In this document: one piece after another, positions 42,727 to 51,227 of the stretch
Layout: each line of letters opens with the position of its first letter
Position numbering within the stretch: position 1 is the first letter of the stretch
The notes under the pieces: generated by a model
Databases searched by the model: none
What the model saw: only the letters and a program-made list of their open reading frames with translations
What the model was told of the DNA's origin: nothing
Assembly (NCBI RefSeq): GCF_000422825.1
Contig: NZ_AUGU01000014.1
Coordinates: 186,001-250,000, forward strand
DNA from: Nocardioides insulae DSM 17944
GTDB lineage: Bacteria; Actinomycetota; Actinomycetes; Propionibacteriales; Nocardioidaceae
DNA: 64,000 bases
Reading direction: 5' to 3'
Made by a program: the position numbers and the translations under genes

Positions 42727-42805
42727 AGAGGGCACTCTCGCAGGGTGGCCGGCGCAGGCGTGAGCAGGAGGGGTGGGACGGTTTGCCGGTCGAGCACCTG
42801 ACCAG

Positions 42806-42819
42806 CCTACGATCGTAGG
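42806..42819. promoter_or_regulatory. Palindrome over the -10 of the uridylyltransferase gene
   Basis: CCTACGATCGTAGG is a perfect 14-bp palindrome ending two bases before the ATG. TACGAT within it (42808-42813) is at the right distance for a -10 of a leaderless transcript. A regulator bound here would block initiation directly. Confidence 0.5.
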
Positions 42820-42820
42820 T

Positions 42821-44200
42821 ATGGGTAGTGCAGGCCTGAACCAGGCGCGCGAGAAGATGCGGGCAGCGGGGATCGACGAGGTCGCCGTCGACACGTTCGC
42901 GCACTATTACCGCCTGCTCGAGCACGGCGAGACGGGGATGATCCCCGAGCAGACGATCGAGCCGGTCGGCATGGAGGCGCTGCGCGACATCGAGGTCGCC
43001 GACGACGTGGCCGCGGACGCGCTCGGGAAGACCGCGGTGATCAAGCTCAACGGCGGGCTCGGCACGTCGATGGGCATGGGCCGGGCCAAGTCGCTGCTGT
43101 GCGTGCGCAAGGGGATGAACTTCCTCGACATCATCGTGCGCCAGGTGCTGCATCTGCGCCGGCAGCACGACGCCACCCTGCCGCTCATCTTCATGAACTC
43201 CTTCCGCACCAGCGAGGACACGATGGCGGCCCTGGCCCGTTACACCGACCTGCCGGTGGACGGGGTGCCGCTGGAGTTCCTCCAGAACAAGGAGCCCAAG
43301 CTGCTCCTGGACGGCTTGAAGCCAGTGACCTGGCAGCGCGACCCCGATCTGGAGTGGTGTCCGCCGGGGCACGGCGACATCTACACCGCGCTGCGCGGCA
43401 CCGGGATGCTCGAGCTGCTGCGGCGGCAGGGCTACCGCTACGTCTTCGTCTCCAACTCCGACAACCTCGGCGCGGTGCCGGACCCCCGGGTGGCGGGCTG
43501 GTTCGCGCAGAGCGGTGCGCCGTTCGCGATCGAGGCGGTACGACGCACGGCGAGCGATCGCAAGGGCGGCCACTTCGCCCGGCGTAAGAGCGACGGCCGG
43601 ATCATCCTGCGGGAGACCGCGCAGACCCTCGATGAGGACCGCGCGAAGCTGGCCGACCTGGATCGGCACCGGTTCTGTTCGACCAACAACCTCTGGTTCG
43701 ACATCGACCGGCTGGAGCAGGAGCTCGACCTGCGTGGCGGAATCCTGGGCCTGCCGCTGATCCGCAACGTCAAGCCGGTCGACCCCAGCGACACCAGTTC
43801 GCCGCAGGTCGTCCAGATCGAGACCGCGATGGGCGCGGCCATCGAGATCTTCGAGGACTCCGCACTCATCGAGGTCGACCGTGACCGGTTCGTGCCGGTG
43901 AAGACCACCAACGACCTCTTGGTGCTGCGCTCGGACGTCTACGACCTGGGTGGCGACTTCGTGCTCGACCAGGCGGCCGCCGCGGTTCCCTTCATCGATC
44001 TCGACGGTAGCCACTACAAGTTGGTGACCGAGTTCGACAAGCGGTTCCCGGACGGCACGCCCTCGCTCAAGGAGGCGGACTCCCTGCGCGTCTCCGGCGA
44101 TGTGACCTTCGGTCACGGGGTGAAGGTCGTCGGCGCGGTCAGCGTCGAGGCCGAGGCGGCCCGCCGGATCGACCCCGGCACGGTGCTCACCCAGGGCTGA
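42821..44200 (+). CDS. UTP-glucose-1-phosphate uridylyltransferase, eukaryotic (UDPGP) type
   Basis: 459 residues. Makes UDP-glucose from UTP and glucose 1-phosphate. The nucleotide loop KLNGGLGTSMGMGRAKSLL (76-94) is that of the UDPGP family, and length and motifs differ from the ~300-residue bacterial GalU. FMNSFRTSEDT, PGHGDIYTALRGTGML and FVSNSDNLGAVPDPRV also fit. UDP-glucose feeds cell-wall and glycolipid synthesis. The start is leaderless, with no Shine-Dalgarno. Confidence 0.94.
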   Translation: MGSAGLNQAREKMRAAGIDEVAVDTFAHYYRLLEHGETGMIPEQTIEPVGMEALRDIEVADDVAADALGKTAVIKLNGGLGTSMGMGRAKSLLCVRKGMNFLDIIVRQVLHLRRQHDATLPLIFMNSFRTSEDTMAALARYTDLPVDGVPLEFLQNKEPKLLLDGLKPVTWQRDPDLEWCPPGHGDIYTALRGTGMLELLRRQGYRYVFVSNSDNLGAVPDPRVAGWFAQSGAPFAIEAVRRTASDRKGGHFARRKSDGRIILRETAQTLDEDRAKLADLDRHRFCSTNNLWFDIDRLEQELDLRGGILGLPLIRNVKPVDPSDTSSPQVVQIETAMGAAIEIFEDSALIEVDRDRFVPVKTTNDLLVLRSDVYDLGGDFVLDQAAAAVPFIDLDGSHYKLVTEFDKRFPDGTPSLKEADSLRVSGDVTFGHGVKVVGAVSVEAEAARRIDPGTVLTQG

Positions 44201-44267
44201 ACTGGTTGCTCGCGACCCACGGCGGACGCCGCCCACTGCTCGGCGGGTGATCCCTTAGGGTCAGCAC

Positions 44268-45497
44268 ATGCCCGAGGCGATCACCCCCGACGAGCACCGG
44301 GCGCGCATCCTGGCGCGGATCGAACCGCTGCCGGCGCGCTCGACTCCGCTCCTCGACGCGCTCGGGCTCGTCTGTGTCGAGGACGTCCGAGCCGCGGTGT
44401 CGCTGCCGCGCTTCGACAACTCCGGCATGGACGGGTACGCCGTCCGCCGGGCCGAGGTCGCCGGTGCCGATGACCGGGCGCCGGTGACGCTCCCGGTGGC
44501 CGGTGAGATCGGCGCCGGCCAGGCGGGTCTGCAGCAGCTGCCGGTCGGTGCAGCAGCCAAGATCATGACGGGAGCGCCCGTCCCGGCCGGTGCCGACGCG
44601 GTGGTTCCCTACGAGTGGACCGACCGGGGCGCTGAGCGGGTCGTGATCACCCGGGCGCCCGACGACGGTCAGCACATCCGCGGTGCGGGGGAGGACCTCA
44701 CCGCCGGCGAACTCGTCGTCGCCGCGGGCACGGTGCTCGGGCCCCGCCACTTGGGACTGCTCGCCTCGGTGGGGGTCGCCCAGGTGCAGGTCCGGCCGCG
44801 GCCCCGGGTCGTGGTCGTCTCGACCGGTTCGGAGCTGCGTGCGCCCGGTGAGGACCTGGCCCCCGACTCCATCTACGACGGCAACTCCTTCCTCCTGGCC
44901 GCTGCCGCTCTCCGCGCCGGTGCGCGCGTGGACCGGGTCGGGATCGTGGCCGACTCGGCTCAGGAGTTCCTCGAGGTCCTGCGCGACCGACTGGCCGAGG
45001 CAGACCTGGTGGTGACCTCGGGTGGCGTCTCCCAGGGCGACTTCGACATCGTCAAGGCGGCGCTGCGGCCCGAGGGCGTCTGGTTCGGGCCGGTGGCCAT
45101 GCAGCCGGGCAAGCCGCAGGGGTTCGGGATGCTGACCGGGGCCGGCGGTGAGGTCCCGGTGGTGACCCTGCCGGGCAATCCGGTGTCCTCCTACGTCTCC
45201 TTCCACGTCTTCGTGCTGCCCGCCCTGCGCCGACGGATGGGTCTGGCACCGGAGGTGCCGCCCACCCTGCGGGCACGGCTTGCGACCGGGCTGACCTCGC
45301 CCGCCGGCAAGCAGCAGTACCTCCGCGGGCGCTACGACGCCGCCGCGGGTCGGGTGACCCCGGTGGGCGGTGCGGGTTCGCATCTGATCGGCGGGCTCGC
45401 GCGCAGCGACTGCCTGCTCGTCCTACCCCCCGGGACCACGGCCCTGGAGGCCGGAGCAGAGGTGGAGATCACGCTCCTGGACGGAGCCCAGTGGTGA
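44268..45497 (+). CDS. moeA: Molybdopterin molybdenumtransferase
   Basis: 409 residues. It inserts molybdate into adenylated molybdopterin. Domain signatures: LPRFDNSGMDGYAVRRAEVA, KIMTGAPVPAGADAVVPYEW, VSTGSELRAPGEDLAPDSIY, DLVVTSGGVSQGDFDIVKAA and LPGNPVSSYVSFHVFVLPAL. It is first in a moeA-moaC-mog group with overlapping ends, so the cell makes molybdenum cofactor. No molybdate transporter or molybdoenzyme is in the window. Confidence 0.95.
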   Translation: MPEAITPDEHRARILARIEPLPARSTPLLDALGLVCVEDVRAAVSLPRFDNSGMDGYAVRRAEVAGADDRAPVTLPVAGEIGAGQAGLQQLPVGAAAKIMTGAPVPAGADAVVPYEWTDRGAERVVITRAPDDGQHIRGAGEDLTAGELVVAAGTVLGPRHLGLLASVGVAQVQVRPRPRVVVVSTGSELRAPGEDLAPDSIYDGNSFLLAAAALRAGARVDRVGIVADSAQEFLEVLRDRLAEADLVVTSGGVSQGDFDIVKAALRPEGVWFGPVAMQPGKPQGFGMLTGAGGEVPVVTLPGNPVSSYVSFHVFVLPALRRRMGLAPEVPPTLRARLATGLTSPAGKQQYLRGRYDAAAGRVTPVGGAGSHLIGGLARSDCLLVLPPGTTALEAGAEVEITLLDGAQW

Positions 45498-45988
45498 GTC
45501 AGGAGCCAGCTGTGAACCAGGAACGATTGACCCACGTGGACGAGACGGGTGCTGCCCGGATGGTCGACGTGTCGGGGAAGGCCGTCACCGCCCGCACCGC
45601 CACCGCCTCGGGTCGGGTGCTCGTCTCGGGCCCAGTGGTCGCGCTGCTGCGCGGGGAGGGCGTGCCCAAGGGTGACGCACTGGCGGTGGCACGCCTGGCC
45701 GGCATCATGGGCGCGAAGCGCACGCCCGATCTCATCCCGCTGTGCCACCCGCTGGCGATCTCGGGAGTGCAGGTCGAGCTGGCGGTCGCCGACGACGCGG
45801 TCGAGATCACCGCCCGGGTCACGACCACCGACCGCACCGGCGTCGAGATGGAGGCCCTGACCGCGGTCTCGGTCGCGGCCCTCACGGTCGTCGACATGGT
45901 CAAGGCGGTCGACAAGGGTGCGGTCATCAGCGACGTACGGGTCGAGACCAAGACCGGCGGGAAGTCGGGGGACTGGTCCCGTGCCTGA
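45494..45988 (+). CDS. moaC: Cyclic pyranopterin monophosphate synthase
   Basis: 164 residues. It catalyses the second part of the GTP-to-cPMP step of molybdenum cofactor synthesis. RLTHVDETGAARMVDVSGKA, LIPLCHPLAISGVQVEL, and GVEMEALTAVSVAALTVVDMVKAVDKG are the family signatures. GTG at 45494 overlaps the moeA stop (GTGA) and has GGAG upstream. GTG at 45512, with AGGAG six bases before it, is an equally good alternative. Confidence 0.94.
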   Translation: MSQEPAVNQERLTHVDETGAARMVDVSGKAVTARTATASGRVLVSGPVVALLRGEGVPKGDALAVARLAGIMGAKRTPDLIPLCHPLAISGVQVELAVADDAVEITARVTTTDRTGVEMEALTAVSVAALTVVDMVKAVDKGAVISDVRVETKTGGKSGDWSRA

Positions 45989-46478
45989 GCTGCTGCTGGC
46001 TGGTGTCATCGTCGCCAGCAATCGCGCGGCCCGGGGTGTCTACGCCGACACCACCGGTCCGCTCATCGTCGAGGCCCTCGGCGAGCTCGGCTTCACCGTC
46101 GAGGAGCCGTTGGTGGTCGAGGACGGCGCCCCGGTCGGGCAGGCGATCGCGTCGTACGTGGAAGCGGGTGCCGCGGTCGTGCTCACCACCGGCGGCACCG
46201 GGCTGAGCCCCACCGACCGCACCCCGGAGTTCACCCGGCCCCTGCTCGACCGGGAGGTGCCGGGCATCGCGGAGGCGATCCGGGCCGCCGGCCTGGCCCA
46301 GGGCATCCCGACCGCGGTGCTCTCGCGCGGCCTGGCCGGCGTCGCGGGTGACTGCCTGGTGGTCAACCTGCCCGGATCCCGTGGCGGGGTGAAGGACGCG
46401 TTGACCGTGCTCCATCCGATCCTTCGACACGCGGTCGATCAGCTCGCCGGCGGCGACCACCCGCGTACGGAGCCGTGA
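45981..46478 (+). CDS. MogA/MoaB-type molybdopterin adenylyltransferase
   Basis: 165 residues. It adenylates molybdopterin for MoeA. ELLLAGVIVASNRAARGVYAD, VLTTGGTGLSPTDRTPE and CLVVNLPGSRGGVKDALTVL form the MPT-binding core. The GTG at 45981 overlaps the moaC end by eight bases. A longer open frame upstream (to 45918) lies within moaC and is rejected. Confidence 0.93.
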   Translation: MPELLLAGVIVASNRAARGVYADTTGPLIVEALGELGFTVEEPLVVEDGAPVGQAIASYVEAGAAVVLTTGGTGLSPTDRTPEFTRPLLDREVPGIAEAIRAAGLAQGIPTAVLSRGLAGVAGDCLVVNLPGSRGGVKDALTVLHPILRHAVDQLAGGDHPRTEP

Positions 46479-47080
46479 GCTTTCCCCGGATCCCGGTGAG
46501 CGCGGCCTGGCCCGCGGTACTCCACACCGGCGAGATCACTCTGCGTCCGCTGCGCGGGTCCGACGCCGCGGCCTGGCGGGAGGCCCGGCAGCGCAGTGCG
46601 GCCTGGCTGCACCCGTGGGACGCCACCGTGCCGCCCCGGGGTGACTCCCGTCCCACCTCGTTCGCGGCGCTGGCCCGCAGGTTGCGCCGGGAGGCGCGGC
46701 GCGGGGCGGCGTACCCCTTCGCCATCGAGGTGGACGGCCGGTTCTGCGGCCAGGTCACGGTGAGCAACGTCGTCCGCGGCTCGGCGATGTTCGCCAGCGT
46801 GGGCTACTGGATCGACATCGCCTACGCCGGTCGCGGGATCATGCCCCGGGCCGTCGCCCTGGTCATCGACCATCTGTTCGTGACCGGTCTGCACCGCGTG
46901 GAGATCGCGATCCGACCGGAGAACTCCAACTCGCTGCGGGTGGTGGAGAAGCTCGGCATCCGCGAGATCGGCTACGCCCCCTACTACCTGCACATCGACG
47001 GAGACTGGCGCGACCACCGGATCTTCGCCGTCACCGTCGAGGAGTGTCCCGACGGGCTGCTCTCCCGCGTCCTGCCCTGA
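46475..47080 (+). CDS. GNAT N-acetyltransferase, RimJ/RimL type
   Basis: 201 residues. Motif V/A is VGYWIDIAYAGRGIMPRAVA, followed by HRVEIAIRPENSNSLRVVEKLGI, the acetyl-CoA binding core of ribosomal-protein acetyltransferases. It begins in a GTGA overlap with the mog gene. The mycobacterial counterpart at this position is annotated rimJ. The substrate here is unproven. Confidence 0.9.
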   Translation: MSFPRIPVSAAWPAVLHTGEITLRPLRGSDAAAWREARQRSAAWLHPWDATVPPRGDSRPTSFAALARRLRREARRGAAYPFAIEVDGRFCGQVTVSNVVRGSAMFASVGYWIDIAYAGRGIMPRAVALVIDHLFVTGLHRVEIAIRPENSNSLRVVEKLGIREIGYAPYYLHIDGDWRDHRIFAVTVEECPDGLLSRVLP

Positions 47081-47225
47081 CCGTCGCCGCGTCGCCGTGG
47101 ATGGCGGGTACGTCGGTCGCCGGATGCCCCCGGGCACGCGGTCGTCACACCAGTCACACGCGCAATTTGCGACACACCTGCGAACATCCGCTCCGACCCT
47201 CCCGCGCGCTCCTAATCTCTGAGGC

Positions 47226-48077
47226 GTGGACCCGAGCGCACTCATCTTCGTCGCCCTCGCCGTGGCGTGGGCCGTCTACCTGATTCCGAAGGCGCTCGAG
47301 CACCACGATGAGAGTGTGCGGGCCCGCACCGTCGACAGGTTCTCCAAGACCGTGCGCGTCCTCGCGCGCCGCGACCGGTCGAGCAAGGAGGAGGCCGAGT
47401 TGGTCACCGCGGAGAGCGGGTCGAATGCCCGCGCCCGTCGGGCACCTGCCCAGGCTCGCCCCCAGGCCACGGAGGCCCCGGCGGTCTCTCCCGCGGCTGC
47501 CGAGACCACCGCGCCGGCGCCTCGTCGTACCGCTTCGAAGGTCGCCGCCCGCCGGCGCCGCAACGTCCTCGGCGTCATCCTGCTCGCCCTCGCGACCGTG
47601 GCGACCCTGGCCGGGTTCGCGGTCCTCGACTGGGCCTGGACCGCCGTGCCCGGGGGCCTGCTGATCGCCTGGCTGGTGGCGTGCCGGCTGATGGTGAAGC
47701 AGGAGCGTCGTGCCCGCGGGGGCACTCGGGTCACGCCCCCGGTGCCGGCCGCAGCGGCGTCCGCGCCGGCCGCCGACCCTGTCACCGAGGAGGTCGCGGT
47801 CGTGGAGGCCCCGCTGCCCCAGCCGCGCCGCGGCGAGCCGACCGCAGAGCCCGTCGCCGCGCCCGTCGCCGAGGGGATGTGGACGCCTGTGTCGGCCCCG
47901 CTGCCGACCTACGTCACCGCCCCGGCCGCGCACCGCAGCGTGCGCACCATCGACCTGGACTCCACCGGCGTGTGGTCCTCGGGCCGCAACGACGCCGACA
48001 GCGCGCTGGCCCGCGAGGCCGCCGAGGCCGCCCGCGCGAAGGACGGCGCACAGCAGCGCCGCGCCAGCGGCTCCTGA
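47226..48077 (+). CDS. sepX: SepX/GlpR-like divisome membrane protein
   Basis: 283 residues. The N-terminal segment (LIFVALAVAWAVYLIPKALE) is followed by the family's R-T-V-D-R-F-S-K-T-V-R-VLARR stretch. Two further membrane segments lie at about 115-155. Ala/Pro-rich disordered regions precede and follow. SepX/GlpR proteins act in actinobacterial cell division and envelope assembly. The position after moeA-mog-acetyltransferase matches that of the family in Mycobacterium and Streptomyces. GTG start at 47226. Confidence 0.85.
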   Translation: MDPSALIFVALAVAWAVYLIPKALEHHDESVRARTVDRFSKTVRVLARRDRSSKEEAELVTAESGSNARARRAPAQARPQATEAPAVSPAAAETTAPAPRRTASKVAARRRRNVLGVILLALATVATLAGFAVLDWAWTAVPGGLLIAWLVACRLMVKQERRARGGTRVTPPVPAAAASAPAADPVTEEVAVVEAPLPQPRRGEPTAEPVAAPVAEGMWTPVSAPLPTYVTAPAAHRSVRTIDLDSTGVWSSGRNDADSALAREAAEAARAKDGAQQRRASGS

Positions 48078-48119
48078 GTCGAGGGGCCTCACCGGGCCCG
48101 CGTCGATAGGGTAGGCCGA

Positions 48120-49004
48120 GTGCTCAGAGTCGACGCGATCTCCAAACGGTACGGCGACAAGCCGGCCCTCGATCAGGTCTCCTTCACCGTCCGGCCCGGC
48201 CGGATGACCGGCTTCGTCGGTGGCAACGGTGCAGGCAAGACCACCACCATGCGGATCATCCTGGGGGTGCTCGGGGCCGACTCCGGCACCGTGACCCTGG
48301 ACGGCACCCCGCTCAGCCCCGCGGACCGCCGCAGGTTCGGATACATGCCCGAGGAGCGCGGCCTCTACCCGAAGATGGGCGTCACCGAGCACCTCGTCTA
48401 TCTGGCCCGTCTGCACGGCTGGAGCGAGCCCGCGGCCACCCGGCACGCCGAGCAACTGCTGGAGGATCTGGACCTCACCCGGCATGCCACTGATGCGATC
48501 GAGACCCTCAGCCTGGGCAACCAGCAGCGCGCCCAGATCGCGGCCGCGCTGGTGCACCAGCCGGAGGTGCTGATCCTGGACGAGCCGTTCTCCGGCCTCG
48601 ACCCGATCGCGGTCGAGCGGGTACAGCGGGTGCTGCATGCCCACGCCGAGGGCGGCCTGCCGGTGCTGTTCTCCTCCCACCAGCTCGACATCGTCGAGCG
48701 GCTCTGCGACGACCTGGTCATCATTGCTGCCGGCAGTATCCGGGCCGAGGGCGAGCGCGAGACGCTGCGTGACAGGTACGCCGGCGACCGCTGGGAGCTC
48801 GTCGTCGAGGACGCCTCGTGGGTCGCCGGCTGGCTGGGGGAGCGCGGCGAACTGCACGAGGACGACCCCGGGCGGGTGGTGGTCGAGGCCCCGGAACCGG
48901 TGCTCCGTCATCTCCTGTCGGCGGCCAGCGACCGCGGAGCGGTGCAGTCCTGGCAGCGCCTGCGCCCGCACCTGGCCGAGATCTTCAAGGAGGTGGTCGC
49001 ATGA
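48120..49004 (+). CDS. ABC transporter ATP-binding protein (NatA type)
   Basis: 294 residues. Walker A is GGNGAGKTT (about 38), the signature LSLGNQQRAQIAA (LSLGN instead of LSGGQ), and Walker B VLILDEPFSGLD. A C-terminal ~80-residue DUF4162-like domain follows (IRAEGERETLRDRYAGDRWE). It pairs with the permease that overlaps it by four bases. Leaderless GTG start: no Shine-Dalgarno is evident. Confidence 0.93.
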   Translation: MLRVDAISKRYGDKPALDQVSFTVRPGRMTGFVGGNGAGKTTTMRIILGVLGADSGTVTLDGTPLSPADRRRFGYMPEERGLYPKMGVTEHLVYLARLHGWSEPAATRHAEQLLEDLDLTRHATDAIETLSLGNQQRAQIAAALVHQPEVLILDEPFSGLDPIAVERVQRVLHAHAEGGLPVLFSSHQLDIVERLCDDLVIIAAGSIRAEGERETLRDRYAGDRWELVVEDASWVAGWLGERGELHEDDPGRVVVEAPEPVLRHLLSAASDRGAVQSWQRLRPHLAEIFKEVVA

Positions 49005-50137
49005 CCGCGACCCGCGACACCCCCGATCTGCTGACGGCGCCCCCGCGCACGCCCACGTTCTGGGGCACCGTCCGGCTGGTCGCCCAGCGCGAGCTGCGCA
49101 CCCGCGTCCGGTCCAAGGCCTTCCTGATCATGACCGGGCTGCTCCTCGCCGGCGCGGTGGCCGTGACGGTGCTGCCGAACGTCATCGGCGGGAGCGACCC
49201 CGACACGGTCGCGGTGGTCGGCGAACCGCCGCTCGACCTGTCCACGCTCGTGGACGCCGAGGGGACGCCGTACGTCGAGGTCGAGGAGTCCGGGCTCAGC
49301 CAGGCGGAGGCCGAGCAGTTGCTGCGGGACGGCGACGTCGACGCCGTACTCCTCTTCGAGGGCGGGCAGGTCACCGTGGAGGGGCTGCGGGAGGCGCCGG
49401 AACGGGCTGTCCAGGCGTTCTCCTCGACGCCGCAGGTCGAACTGATCGACGACAGCGGGCCGGACCCCGCCACGATGTACTTCGTCTCCATCGCCTTCGG
49501 GTTGGCCTTCTTCATGGGGGCGATGACCTTCGGCAACCAGATCGCGGCGAGCGTGGTGGAGGAGAAGCAGACCCGCATCGTGGAGGTGCTGCTCTCGGCG
49601 GTCTCGGCGCGGGCGCTGCTGACCGGCAAGGTGCTCGGCAACACCCTGCTGGCCGTCGGTCAGATCGCGCTGATCGCCCTCGCCGCCGGTGTGGGACTGG
49701 CCGTGACCGGGAAGAACATCGGCGTGGGTGAGCTGGGCCCCTCGATCGTGTGGTTCGTCGTGTTCTTCCTGGTGGGGTTCACGATGATCTCCTCGCTGTT
49801 CGCTGCCTCGGCCAGCCTGATCTCGCGTTCGGAGGACATCGGGGCCGCGACCACCCCGGTGACCACGCTGATCATGATCCCGTACCTCCTCAGCTTCGTC
49901 GCCAGCTCCAACGAGACCCTCCTGCACGTCCTGGCCTGGCTGCCGATCTCCTCGCCGATCTCGATGCCGACCCTGGTCTACTCCGGCGACGCGCTGTGGT
50001 GGGAGCCGATCGGTGCGCTGCTCCTGCTCGTGCTCACCACCGTCGCCGTGATCGCCGTCGGCGAGCGGGTCTACCGCAACTCCCTGCTGCGCACCGGTCG
50101 TCGGGTGCGCCTGAAGGACGCGCTCCGCTCCCGCTGA
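49001..50137 (+). CDS. ABC-2 type permease (NatB-like)
   Basis: 378 residues. An N-terminal segment (SKAFLIMTGLLLAGAVAVTV) and a large extracytoplasmic loop (about 60-155) precede five more helices (from about 160). EEKQTRIVEVLLSAVSARAL and GKVLGNTLLAVGQIALIALA are typical of NatB/ABC-2 exporters. The ATG at 49001 follows AAGGAGG and overlaps the ATPase gene. The substrate may be Na+ or a drug and is not determined. Confidence 0.9.
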   Translation: MTATRDTPDLLTAPPRTPTFWGTVRLVAQRELRTRVRSKAFLIMTGLLLAGAVAVTVLPNVIGGSDPDTVAVVGEPPLDLSTLVDAEGTPYVEVEESGLSQAEAEQLLRDGDVDAVLLFEGGQVTVEGLREAPERAVQAFSSTPQVELIDDSGPDPATMYFVSIAFGLAFFMGAMTFGNQIAASVVEEKQTRIVEVLLSAVSARALLTGKVLGNTLLAVGQIALIALAAGVGLAVTGKNIGVGELGPSIVWFVVFFLVGFTMISSLFAASASLISRSEDIGAATTPVTTLIMIPYLLSFVASSNETLLHVLAWLPISSPISMPTLVYSGDALWWEPIGALLLLVLTTVAVIAVGERVYRNSLLRTGRRVRLKDALRSR

Positions 50138-50158
50138 CCGGAGTGCCGGCTGACCCGA

Positions 50159-50204
50159 GTTGTGAGTGTCAGCGAGGCCCATTGCCCTCGCTGACACTCA
50201 CAAC
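50159..50204. terminator. Perfect 19-bp stem, 8-nt loop
   Basis: GTTGTGAGTGTCAGCGAGG and its exact reverse complement flank CCCATTGC. It lies 21 bases after the ABC permease stop and 64 bases before tRNA-Ala. It is the longest loop-bearing stem in the window with no mismatch and very likely a terminator. Such perfection may also mark a repeat element. Confidence 0.75.
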
Positions 50205-50212
50205 CCACCCGA

Positions 50213-50241
50213 TTGGTTCACCGTCCGGCCGGGTGTTAATG
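50213..50241 (+). promoter_or_regulatory. tRNA-Ala promoter
   Basis: TTGGTT (50213-50218) and TTAATG (50236-50241) are separated by 17 bases. The predicted start is about 20 bases before the tRNA. The hexamers are only moderately close to consensus. Confidence 0.5.
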
Positions 50242-50267
50242 TTCCTTCCGCATCCACGCGATGCGAT

Positions 50268-50563
<296 letters not shown>

Positions 50564-51172
50564 TCAGTGAGCGCCTGCCGTGTCGCGCACGGCGGCCAGG
50601 GCGCGGCTCCACGCGGTGACTTCGACCAGTAGTTCGGTGAGGTCCGCGGTGTGCTGTTCGTCAGGGGTGAAGGCTCCGGCGATGGTCGGGTCGGTGACAT
50701 CCAGACCGCTGTAGTCGAAGTCGGTGAAGACGTTGAGCACCACCTGGGCGCGCACGTCGGCGAGCTTCAGCTCGGCGGCGACCTGTCGGAGTTGTTCCAC
50801 CGCGCGCACTCCGCCGTTGGTGCCGTAGCTGACGAACCCGGCGGCCTTGTCGTTCCACTCGTGCCACAGGTAGTCGATCGCGTTCTTCAACGGCCCGGGC
50901 ACGCCGTGGTTGTATTCGGGCGTGACGAACACGAAGCCGTCGAACGACCCGATGGCCTGACCCCACCGCTTGGTGTGTTCGTGAGCGACCATGCCTGACA
51001 TGGCGGGAGCGGGCTCGTCCAGTACCGGCAGATCGAAGTCAGCCAGGTCGACCAACTCGACCTGCACCCCTTCGGGGGCGACCTTCCGGGCGGTCTGCAC
51101 GGTCCAGTCGGCCACGCTGTCTGCGCGGCGGTGGGTGCGGGTGCTGCCGACGATGACGGCGATGCGAGTCAT
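50564..51172 (-). CDS. NADPH-dependent FMN reductase / quinone reductase
   Basis: 202 residues with a flavodoxin-like fold. IAVIVGSTRTHRRADSVADW binds the FMN phosphate, and VFVTPEYNHGVPGPLKNAID is the family signature. Such enzymes reduce flavins, quinones or azo compounds. GGAG six bases before ATG 51172 favours this start over 51184. It is divergent from a TetR gene, with a palindromic operator between them. Confidence 0.93.
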   Translation of the reverse strand: MTRIAVIVGSTRTHRRADSVADWTVQTARKVAPEGVQVELVDLADFDLPVLDEPAPAMSGMVAHEHTKRWGQAIGSFDGFVFVTPEYNHGVPGPLKNAIDYLWHEWNDKAAGFVSYGTNGGVRAVEQLRQVAAELKLADVRAQVVLNVFTDFDYSGLDVTDPTIAGAFTPDEQHTADLTELLVEVTAWSRALAAVRDTAGAH

Positions 51173-51191
51173 AAGATTCTCCATCTGTAGA

Positions 51192-51216
51192 TGTAAAGTA
51201 CACCGATTACTCTACA
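51192..51216. promoter_or_regulatory. TetR-type operator between FMN reductase and tetR gene
   Basis: TGTAAAGTA-CACCGAT-TACTCTACA has 9-bp arms with one mismatch and a 7-nt centre, a typical TetR site. It lies 12 bases from the TetR ATG and 20 from the reductase start, so one dimer could control both genes. Confidence 0.65.
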
Positions 51217-51227
51217 TATTAGGGTGA

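Noticed and set aside
42735..42894. Longer N-terminus for the formyl-THF cyclo-ligase (start at 42894)
   Set aside because: The extension would run across the divergent gene's start at 42821 and its palindrome, and adds ~53 residues not typical of the family.
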